The translations under genes were made by a program, and so were the position numbers. 48,157 nt of DNA. It comes from Flavobacteriales bacterium (GTDB lineage Bacteria; Bacteroidota; Bacteroidia; Flavobacteriales_D; Crocinitomicaceae). Positions within the stretch are counted from its first letter, which is position 1; every line of letters starts with the position of its first letter. Shown here in pieces: positions 41,864-48,157 of the stretch. The stretch covers positions 1-48,157 of the forward strand of contig CANJLG010000017.1 in NCBI GenBank assembly GCA_947475095.1. Reading direction: 5' to 3'. The notes below the pieces were generated by a model. It made no database searches. It worked only from the letters and a program-made list of their open reading frames with translations, and was not told the origin of the DNA.

Positions 41864-43678
41864 ATGCCGGAAGGAAAAAAAGACGAGGTAAAAAGGCCTA
41901 AATTAAACAAGGATAGCATTCGAAAAGCCAAGGGAATTTTTCAATACTTGAGGCCATACGCATTGTTGTATTTTGTTGGTTGGTTATTTTTGGTTTTATC
42001 AACTACGGCAGGATTAATATTTCCCTATTTGATGGGAAAACTCTTGGGCTCAACGGTTAGTCCTTCTGATGTCGCTGCTCCAACAGGCCTCTTAACACTA
42101 ACTTCTGTCACTAGCGTTGCCACTGCTTTATTCATTTTGTTTGGTGTTCAAGCCTTATTTTCATTCTTTAGGGTGGTTATTTTTAATAATGTTACCGAAA
42201 ATTCCTTGCGCGATCTTAGAAATGATGCCTTTTCTAAGATGGTTTTTATGCCAATGGACTTTTTTAACACGAATAAAGTGGGGGAGCTTACTAGCAGGGT
42301 TTCTTCTGATATTACTCAAATTCAAGAAACATTGCGAACAACCATCGCTGAGTTTTTTAGGCAAATTGTGATTATTGTGGGTGGAATATCTTTCTTATTT
42401 TTTATTTCCTGGAAACTAGCTTTAATAATGTTAGCAACAGTTCCTGTGATGGCGCTTATTGCTGTGTTTTTTGGACGTTATATCCGTCGATTAAGCAAAG
42501 AAGCTCAAAATTTCTCTGCTAATTCTAATGCGATTGTCGAAGAAGCATTAACTGGAATCGCTAACGTGAAGGCTTTCACGAATGAATACTTTAATATTAA
42601 TCGCTTTCGTAAAAATACGCAGGAAATGCGCGATCTAAACGTTCGTAGTGGTGTTTGGCGAGGCTTGTTTGTATCTTTTATTATCTTTTGTCTCTTTGGT
42701 GCAATTGTATTTATCGTTTGGCAAGGGCTTCTCATGACGCAAGGTGCGCATCCTGAATTATCCAAAGAAGGTTTTTATCAGTTTGTGCTATTTACAATAA
42801 TGATGGGTGCTTCGGTTGGTTCTTTACCCGATTTGTATGCGAATATTCAAAAAGCGATTGGTGCAACTGAAAACTTAATGGATATTGTGAACGGTCAATC
42901 TGAATTAGACTTGCATCCTGGGACGAAAAAAAATAAAATCACAGGTGAAATCGAATTTAAAGAAGTTAAGTTTTCCTACCCACAACGAAATGATATGGAG
43001 GTCTTGAAGTCGGTTTCGTTCAACATTCAACCCAATCAAACCTTTGCTATTGTTGGCGCAAGTGGTTCAGGAAAAACAACCATTACTAATTTACTTCTCG
43101 GATTTTATAAATCTGATGATGGTCAAGTTCTCGTTGATGGCGTTTCTGTTAATGAGTACGATTTAAATCACCTTCGCGAAAATATGGCCATTGTGCCGCA
43201 GGAAGTAATGTTGTTTTCAGGAACAATTCAAGAAAATATTCGCTTTGGTCAAACCGATGCAACCGATGAACAAGTAGTTCTTGCTGCCCAGCAAGCAAAT
43301 GCTTGGGAATTTATTGAGTCCTTCCCAGATGGAATGCAAACTGAAGTAGGGGATAGGGGAATTCAATTGTCTGGCGGGCAAAAGCAACGTGTGGCTATTG
43401 CCCGCGCTTTGCTGAAAAACCCTAGTATTTTAATTTTAGATGAAGCTACTTCAGCATTGGATTCCGAATCTGAAAAATTAGTGCAAGATGCGCTTCAAAA
43501 TTTAATGAAAAATAGAACGTCCCTAGTAATTGCTCATCGTTTAGCCACAATTCGTAAAGTAGATAAAATTTTAGTCATGCAAAATGGCGCAATCGTGGAA
43601 ACAGGTACGCATCAAGAATTAATGCAACTCAAGGGAAATTACGCTAATTTAGTGAGCTTGCAATTATTGGATAACTAA
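41864..43678 (+). CDS. ABC exporter, fused permease and ATPase (MsbA-like)
   Basis: This is a half-transporter of 604 residues in the type I (type IV fold) exporter family that works as a homodimer in the inner membrane, likely exporting lipid or another hydrophobic substrate. The membrane domain (about 25 to 325) has six spans with the MDFFNTNKVGELTSR coupling region. The ATPase domain has GASGSGKTTITNLLLG (Walker A), a Q-loop, LSGGQKQRVAIARALL (signature), ILILDEATSALDSES (Walker B) and IAHRLATI (switch His). It is followed by bshC after 26 bases, suggesting one transcript. MsbA-type lipid flipping is inferred only from general resemblance. Confidence 0.93.
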   Translation: MPEGKKDEVKRPKLNKDSIRKAKGIFQYLRPYALLYFVGWLFLVLSTTAGLIFPYLMGKLLGSTVSPSDVAAPTGLLTLTSVTSVATALFILFGVQALFSFFRVVIFNNVTENSLRDLRNDAFSKMVFMPMDFFNTNKVGELTSRVSSDITQIQETLRTTIAEFFRQIVIIVGGISFLFFISWKLALIMLATVPVMALIAVFFGRYIRRLSKEAQNFSANSNAIVEEALTGIANVKAFTNEYFNINRFRKNTQEMRDLNVRSGVWRGLFVSFIIFCLFGAIVFIVWQGLLMTQGAHPELSKEGFYQFVLFTIMMGASVGSLPDLYANIQKAIGATENLMDIVNGQSELDLHPGTKKNKITGEIEFKEVKFSYPQRNDMEVLKSVSFNIQPNQTFAIVGASGSGKTTITNLLLGFYKSDDGQVLVDGVSVNEYDLNHLRENMAIVPQEVMLFSGTIQENIRFGQTDATDEQVVLAAQQANAWEFIESFPDGMQTEVGDRGIQLSGGQKQRVAIARALLKNPSILILDEATSALDSESEKLVQDALQNLMKNRTSLVIAHRLATIRKVDKILVMQNGAIVETGTHQELMQLKGNYANLVSLQLLDN

Positions 43679-43704
43679 GGTGAACGCAACTACAAAACTG
43701 CTTT

Positions 43705-45294
43705 ATGCTCGTTGAATCCATTTCTCGTACTGAATCCGCTTGTTTTTCTAAGCAACAAATTCAACTTGCCGAAAATCAAGATCAATTAGTCAATTTTATT
43801 AATCGACCTTTTGATTTAGGAAATATTCCTGCGCAAATGAAAGATAAAAAGGCTGCCTTTACGAATGAGCAACGTGAAATATTGGTGCGTGGATTAGAAG
43901 TGCAATATCATGGAATAAAACTAAATGATAAGGTAAGCAAGGCCTTGAAGTCGCTATCAAATGAAAACACCTTCACCGTTTGTACCGGACATCAACTTAG
44001 TCTTTTAACAGGTCCAATCTATTTCATATACAAAATTCTTCATGTGATTAAACTATGTGAAGAATTAAAAGTGTCGTTCCCGAATGCTGATTTTGTCCCT
44101 GTTTTTTGGATGGCCTCAGAAGATCATGATTTTGATGAGGTAAAAGAAACGGCTCTTTTTAATCAAGTGCTGAGGTGGGACTCTACTCATAATGGCGCTG
44201 TTGGTCGCTTTTCTACAAGTGGTTTGCAAGATGTCAAAAACAACTTAAAATCGATCTTTGGAAATAGTCGCTCGAATGAGGTTCTTGACTTATTAGATGC
44301 TTATGCCGGTCCACGCTACGGACAAGCATTTTTTCGCTTTATACATACTTTATTTTCGGATTTTGGCTTGGTGGTGGTGGATGGAGACAATGTTGTTTTT
44401 AAAGCTGCTTTCGCGCCAATAATTGAAAAAGAATTGGCAGAACAGTTCTCTTTTCCGTCGGTTCAGCAAGCTTCTCATGCTCTAAATGAACTGGGGCTGA
44501 AAACGCAAGTGAATCCTCGGGAGATTAATTTATTCTACCTGAGTCCGAATAGCCGTGAACGCATTCAAAAGAAAGGAGAAGACTACCTGATTGGCGAACA
44601 TACCTATACTTTTGCTCAATTAAAAAATAAATTAACGGAAAGTCCAGCGGATTTTTCCCCCAATGTAATTTTACGTCCTGTTTATCAAGAGTTCATTTTA
44701 CCAAACATCTGCTATGTCGGTGGGCTTGGTGAGTTGAATTATTGGCTGCAATTGAAAGGTGTTTTTGAAAAAGCAAATGTCGTTTATCCGCTCATTCAAG
44801 CGCGTTCTAGCCTAATTTATATTGACCATGCCTTGGCAAATAAAATAGCTTCCTTGGGATTAACTTGGCGGGATTTTTTTGCTGATAGTCATAAAATTAG
44901 TAAAGAATTTATTAAGCGACAAGATTCCTCAGCGCTAGATTTTTCTGCAATAGATGGATTATTTGATTCGTTAAAAGAACAAGTGTCTACCTTAATTTCC
45001 GACCATGAGGCCTCTTTGTCAAGCACCGTGGGAGCCGATTTATCTAAAATGCAAAACGTTCTTCAATCCATCAAAGATAAATCATGGCGAGCTGAGAAGC
45101 TAAAGCATGAAAAGTCAATAAAGGTGATTGATCAGGTAAAAGAAAAGCTCTTTCCGAATGGCAATATGCAAGAAAGATCAATGAATTTTTTTCAAATTTG
45201 TCCTGAAGGAAATGTGAGTGAAAAATTGCATGACATTTATAAGGCCATCAACCCAACTAATTCTGATATTAATATTGTAATTGAAACAAAATGA
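43705..45294 (+). CDS. bshC: Putative cysteine ligase BshC (bacillithiol synthesis)
   Basis: BshC, 529 residues, is the enzyme proposed to add cysteine to glucosaminyl-malate, the last step in making the thiol bacillithiol, in the cytoplasm. The family is recognised by VCTGHQLSLLTGPIYFIYKI near residue 95, FVPVFWMASEDHDFDEV, FRFIHTLF, VVVDGDN, ILRPVYQEFILPNICYVGG and the long coiled-coil region before the end. The length is typical. It begins 26 bases after the ABC exporter and overlaps the aldolase by 4 bases (ATGA). The companion genes bshA and bshB are not in the window. Confidence 0.94.
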   Translation: MLVESISRTESACFSKQQIQLAENQDQLVNFINRPFDLGNIPAQMKDKKAAFTNEQREILVRGLEVQYHGIKLNDKVSKALKSLSNENTFTVCTGHQLSLLTGPIYFIYKILHVIKLCEELKVSFPNADFVPVFWMASEDHDFDEVKETALFNQVLRWDSTHNGAVGRFSTSGLQDVKNNLKSIFGNSRSNEVLDLLDAYAGPRYGQAFFRFIHTLFSDFGLVVVDGDNVVFKAAFAPIIEKELAEQFSFPSVQQASHALNELGLKTQVNPREINLFYLSPNSRERIQKKGEDYLIGEHTYTFAQLKNKLTESPADFSPNVILRPVYQEFILPNICYVGGLGELNYWLQLKGVFEKANVVYPLIQARSSLIYIDHALANKIASLGLTWRDFFADSHKISKEFIKRQDSSALDFSAIDGLFDSLKEQVSTLISDHEASLSSTVGADLSKMQNVLQSIKDKSWRAEKLKHEKSIKVIDQVKEKLFPNGNMQERSMNFFQICPEGNVSEKLHDIYKAINPTNSDINIVIETK

Positions 45295-45854
45295 CGAAAC
45301 AAAATAACATACGTGAAGTATTGGCAAAGCATCCCGTAATACCTGTGGTAACCTTTTCGAATTTAGAGGAGGTAGATGCAAAAATTGAGGTGTTATTGCG
45401 AAACAATGTTAAGTGTATCGAAATTACCCTGCGAACTCCTGTAGCCTATGACGTGATTCAAAAAGTGAAAGAGAATTACGGATCTGAAATAACGGTCGGT
45501 ATGGGAACAGTTGTGATGGAAGCTCAAATTCGTAAAGCGATTGAATTACAGGTTGATTTCATGGTAAGTCCTGGTTTACATGGTGGCTTGGCTGAACAAT
45601 TAATGGAGAGTAAAATTGCATTTATTCCCGGTGTAGCTACACCTAGCGATATTATTACTGGCTTGCAATATGAATGGGATACTTTTAAGTTTTTTCCTGC
45701 ATTTTTGTTTGGTGGAGTAGAGGCGCTGAAAACATACGGACAGGTTTTTCCGAACCTGAAATTTTGCCCAACTGGTGGACTTACCGAAGCAACTTATCGC
45801 GATTATTTAGCCTTGGAAAATGTTATTTCTGTGGGCGGTTCTTGGTTAAAGTGA
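45291..45854 (+). CDS. eda: KDPG/KHG aldolase (Eda), shortened at the C-terminus
   Basis: This is an aldolase of the Eda family, which splits 2-keto-3-deoxy-6-phosphogluconate to pyruvate and glyceraldehyde 3-phosphate (Entner-Doudoroff) or 4-hydroxy-2-oxoglutarate. Active-site residues are present: the Glu in KCIEITLRTP, the VGMGTV loop, and the Schiff-base Lys in FKFFPAFLFGG; CPTGGLTE binds phosphate. The protein has 187 residues and ends at SVGGSWLK; relatives such as the E. coli enzyme (213 residues) continue about 20 residues beyond SWL with the last helix. Catalytic residues are unaffected. It is translated from a start that overlaps bshC by 4 bases. Confidence 0.9.
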   Translation: MTKQNNIREVLAKHPVIPVVTFSNLEEVDAKIEVLLRNNVKCIEITLRTPVAYDVIQKVKENYGSEITVGMGTVVMEAQIRKAIELQVDFMVSPGLHGGLAEQLMESKIAFIPGVATPSDIITGLQYEWDTFKFFPAFLFGGVEALKTYGQVFPNLKFCPTGGLTEATYRDYLALENVISVGGSWLK

Positions 45855-45867
45855 GGCTAAGCTCCTT

Positions 45868-46734
45868 TCAATCAAAAATTACCCCTGCTTTTTTAACGCT
45901 CTTCTTGATTATGGGAAACTGTAGTCCAAATACCACATTGTATTGTGTCCACCAAAAATGTTGAGCGGCTCGATCGGATTCGTTTATAGTTGTTCGAATA
46001 TCAGGTAAATGGATAAACCCGCCTTTAAGTTCACTTTGAATAATAAAATACTTAAAAAACGCAAATTTTAAAGCTGCTACGGCCCCAAATCCATATCCAG
46101 CTAGATGAAACTCATCGTATCTTGGGTTATTTAATAAGGTGGTGTTTGTTCGTGGTAAAACTATTCCTGTTCCCAAACCTTCATTTACGCTAAGCTGGAA
46201 ATATTTTCTGTCGAATAAAATATCGGATCGTCTAATTTCTGTGTTCAGGTAATTTAAGCCGTCTGTATGTTCAAAAAGTAAAAAGTTGGGCGCAATAACA
46301 AACGATTGTTGATCGTAGACTCCATCGTATGCTGTTCCACTGTTCGAGATGTAACCGTCAATGGTGGAAACTTGATTCGTTTTCATCACGTATTTCATGT
46401 GGTCGACTCCTAACGAAATTTGGTAATGCGCGTTGATGAAATATCCTACGCGGAAGTTGTATTGAGGAATCGTAAATTTCGTTAAATTAAAATATACCTT
46501 GGGATCAAAAGGCGATTGGCGGTCATTGGCAATCACATTACTTAAGGTGAAATTGTAGTCTGTTCCAGAAAAGGTAATGTCGCTTTTTGAGTAAGCGCCT
46601 CTGTTCCATCCCCAGTAAAAGTAGAAGCTTCCTTTTTCTCCCTGCGTTTCTTTTTTCGGGGAATCTATTGTCTGAGAAAATAAAAATGATTGACCCAAGA
46701 GTAAAAATAAAGGCAGGATATAGATAGCTTTCAC
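45868..46734 (-). CDS. Predicted outer-membrane beta-barrel protein, unknown function
   Basis: The product has 288 residues: a signal peptide (IYILPLFLLLGQSFLFSQ) followed by a chain of amphipathic strands rich in Tyr, Phe and Asn (SFYFYWGWNRGAYS, YNFRVGYFINAHYQISLGV, YFIIQSELKGGFIHLP, YNVVFGLQFPIIKK). That pattern and the size fit a small outer-membrane barrel, but I cannot assign a family. The start codon is GTG at 46734; no ATG precedes the signal peptide closely. It converges with the aldolase gene (13 bases between ends). Confidence 0.75.
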   Translation of the reverse strand: MKAIYILPLFLLLGQSFLFSQTIDSPKKETQGEKGSFYFYWGWNRGAYSKSDITFSGTDYNFTLSNVIANDRQSPFDPKVYFNLTKFTIPQYNFRVGYFINAHYQISLGVDHMKYVMKTNQVSTIDGYISNSGTAYDGVYDQQSFVIAPNFLLFEHTDGLNYLNTEIRRSDILFDRKYFQLSVNEGLGTGIVLPRTNTTLLNNPRYDEFHLAGYGFGAVAALKFAFFKYFIIQSELKGGFIHLPDIRTTINESDRAAQHFWWTQYNVVFGLQFPIIKKSVKKAGVIFD

Positions 46735-46806
46735 GCGGTAAAATTAATAAAATTATAGGTGCTTTTATTCTTTTAAATTCTAGTAATTTTATAGTACATT
46801 TACACT

Positions 46807-46920
46807 ATGAAAATGACAATCCTTTTTTTTAGCGCTGCTCTATTGATTTCATTGCTCTTTTCGTCCTGTTCTTCCAGTAAATCGTGCAACTGCGCTCAGG
46901 TTTTAGCTCAAAATAAATAA
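46807..46920 (+). CDS. Tiny lipoprotein, 37 residues, Cys-rich tail
   Basis: This short ORF encodes a lipoprotein-like peptide: MKMTILFFSAALLISLLFSS and then the lipidated Cys at residue 21, followed by SSSKSCNCAQVLAQNK. The lipobox LFSSC is good. The mature part would be only 17 residues with two further cysteines (C-N-C). It stops 11 bases before the SPFH gene on the same strand, so a shared transcript is likely. I do not recognise it; similar tiny lipoproteins are often unannotated. A possible near-consensus -7 box (TACATTTA) is at about 46794-46801. Confidence 0.6.
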   Translation: MKMTILFFSAALLISLLFSSCSSSKSCNCAQVLAQNK

Positions 46921-46931
46921 ACTAAATTATT

Positions 46932-47849
46932 ATGGTAACACTTTATGTTGTTCTAGGGATTGTTTTAATTATTGTTTTTTCCTCTTTCTTAACCGTTTCG
47001 CAAGGTAGTATTTCCGTGATTACGCTTTTTGGAAAATATCAGCGCAGTTTATCACCCGGACTACGAATGAAAATACCGTTTTTTGAAAAAGTATATCGAC
47101 AGATTTCTGTGCAAAATCAGAGTATAGAAATGGAATTTCAAGCCATTACCATTGATCAAGCAAATGTTTATTTCAAAAGTATGTTGCTGTACAGTGTAAT
47201 GGACGAGCAAGAGGAAACCATCAAAAAAGTTGCGTTTAAATTTATTGGCAACAGGGATTTTATGCAGGCGCTTATTCGGACCATCGAAGGATCGATACGA
47301 TCGTATGTCGCGAGTCAAAAACAAGCCGAAATACTTGGTTTACGCCACGAGCTAGTGGATAGCGTCAAAAATCAAATCGATCATACTTTAGAAATGTGGG
47401 GTTACCATTTAATTGACCTTCAAATCAATGATATTACTTTTGATCAAGCGATTATTGAAAGCATGAGCAGAGTGGTTGCTTCAAACAACTTAAAAGCAGC
47501 AGCAGAAAATGAAGGACAAGCGCTTTTAATTACTAAAACGAAAGCAGCCGAAGCCGATGGAAATGCAATTAAAATTGCAGCACTCGCCGAAAAAGAAGCG
47601 GCTATGTTGCGTGGACAAGGAGTTGCTTTATTCCGTCAAGAGGTCGCAAAAGGAATGTCAGAAGCAGCGGAGCAAATGCAACAAGCAAATTTGGATACCA
47701 ATGTGATTCTTTTTTCTATGTGGACAGAGGCAATTAAAAACTTTGCTGAATATGGAAAAGGAAATACCATTTTCTTAGATGGTAGTGCCGAAGGGATGCA
47801 TAAAACCATGCAGCAAATCCAGGCGATGCTTAGTAAAGACAAAAAGTAA
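46932..47849 (+). CDS. SPFH/band-7 domain membrane protein
   Basis: The product has 305 residues: one N-terminal membrane span (VVLGIVLIIVFSSFL) followed by an SPFH/band-7 domain (QGSISVITLFGKYQRSLSPG, MKIPFFEKVYRQISVQNQSI, LLYSVMDEQEETIKK, IIESMSRVVASNNLKAAAEN) and an alanine-rich helical region likely to form a coiled coil (KTKAAEADGNAIKIAALAEK). The family (stomatin, prohibitin, HflK) forms ring-like assemblies that organise membrane regions or control membrane proteases. No NfeD partner gene is next to it. The gene follows the tiny lipoprotein by 11 bases. Confidence 0.9.
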   Translation: MVTLYVVLGIVLIIVFSSFLTVSQGSISVITLFGKYQRSLSPGLRMKIPFFEKVYRQISVQNQSIEMEFQAITIDQANVYFKSMLLYSVMDEQEETIKKVAFKFIGNRDFMQALIRTIEGSIRSYVASQKQAEILGLRHELVDSVKNQIDHTLEMWGYHLIDLQINDITFDQAIIESMSRVVASNNLKAAAENEGQALLITKTKAAEADGNAIKIAALAEKEAAMLRGQGVALFRQEVAKGMSEAAEQMQQANLDTNVILFSMWTEAIKNFAEYGKGNTIFLDGSAEGMHKTMQQIQAMLSKDKK

Positions 47850-47870
47850 AAAACGAATTTGTAAACCGTA

Positions 47871-48157
47871 ATGTTCCTGCGCTTTTTTCTTATTTTCGTT
47901 TTATTGGCTAACCTAAGTGTTGCTTTTTGCCAAACTCCTTTGGAAATTAAAGAAGCACAATTAAGGGAAATTCAAACCAAAGAACGCGCGATTTCGGATG
48001 AAATCGAAGCCTTAAAACTCCAAGATTGTGTATTAAAATTAAATCAAATTGGTATTCCACTTAGTCAGTCGCCATTGGATATTGCTGAGCATTCAGCCAT
48101 GATTATTGGATTTAATTGCGATTTGAAATTGGCGGCTTGGTCATATCATGTGTTGAG
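47871..48157 (+). CDS. Secreted protein, 3' end cut by window edge; possible DNA/RNA nuclease
   Basis: An ATG at 47871 opens a frame that runs to the window edge (95 residues visible). It starts with a signal peptide (FLRFFLIFVLLANLSVAFCQ) and then a charged helix (EIKEAQLREIQTKERAISDE). Further on, PLDIAEHSAMIIGFNCDLKLAAWSYHVL resembles the entry of the DNA/RNA non-specific endonuclease fold, in which a W-x-x-H stretch follows HxA, but the catalytic part would lie beyond the edge. It begins 21 bases after the SPFH gene, so it could be in the same unit. Confidence 0.6.
   Translation, partial: MFLRFFLIFVLLANLSVAFCQTPLEIKEAQLREIQTKERAISDEIEALKLQDCVLKLNQIGIPLSQSPLDIAEHSAMIIGFNCDLKLAAWSYHVL

Overview
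The window is AT-rich, gene-dense DNA from a member of the Bacteroidota, most likely of the Flavobacteriia/Flavobacteriales type. Supporting signs are two large TonB-dependent receptors with carboxypeptidase-regulatory-like N-terminal domains, proteins with C-terminal type IX secretion (T9SS) sorting domains, a split 5'-nucleotidase, bacillithiol synthesis (BshC), ATP-type PEP carboxykinase, and many copies of the Bacteroidota -7 promoter motif TAnnTTTG just upstream of start codons. I cannot name the genus. No tRNA, rRNA, CRISPR array, insertion sequence or phage gene was seen, and no gene-free stretch exceeds 300 bases.

Layout. 1-1182 is a DEAD-box RNA helicase cut by the left edge. 1423-10890 is a surface-polysaccharide cluster, all on +: flippase, four apparently intact glycosyltransferases plus one truncated one, a Wzy/WaaL-type polymerase or ligase, a DegT-family aminotransferase and a small initiating sugar-phosphate transferase. 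Most genes overlap or nearly touch. 10883-13333 (-) is a FecA-like TonB receptor. 13480-18041 (-) holds a repeat protein built from six 18-residue units, a small membrane-anchored protein, folB, gltX and a lipoprotein of unknown function. 18114-19251 (-) holds two small secreted proteins that share a duplicated leader sequence.

19473-27207 (-) looks like an extracellular nucleic-acid scavenging locus: a secreted lamin-tail-domain protein, a TonB receptor, a T9SS-secreted endonuclease I, and the two halves of a 5'-nucleotidase encoded as separate genes. The rest is mostly core metabolism: a DPP4-like peptidase, citrate synthase, an rRNA methyltransferase, a patatin-barrel outer-membrane phospholipase, a two-module VOC protein, a serine hydrolase carrying a GH3 C-terminal domain without the GH3 catalytic domain, PEP carboxykinase, the ATP sulfurylase pair cysD-cysN, rpmH (short, on -), an MsbA-like ABC transporter, bshC, a C-terminally short KDPG aldolase, an outer-membrane barrel protein, a 37-residue lipoprotein, an SPFH/band-7 protein, and the start of a secreted protein cut by the right edge.

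How the genes work together. The polysaccharide genes cover initiation, chain extension, flipping and polymerisation of one surface glycan, but contain no nucleotide-sugar dehydratase, acetyltransferase or export-channel gene. The 19-27 kb minus-strand genes could together cut extracellular DNA or RNA, remove phosphate from the nucleotides and import a product. The nearest thing here to a little-described system is that locus, together with the duplicated-leader secreted proteins and the unknown lipoprotein beside it. All assignments come from reading translated sequence by eye; no database search was run.
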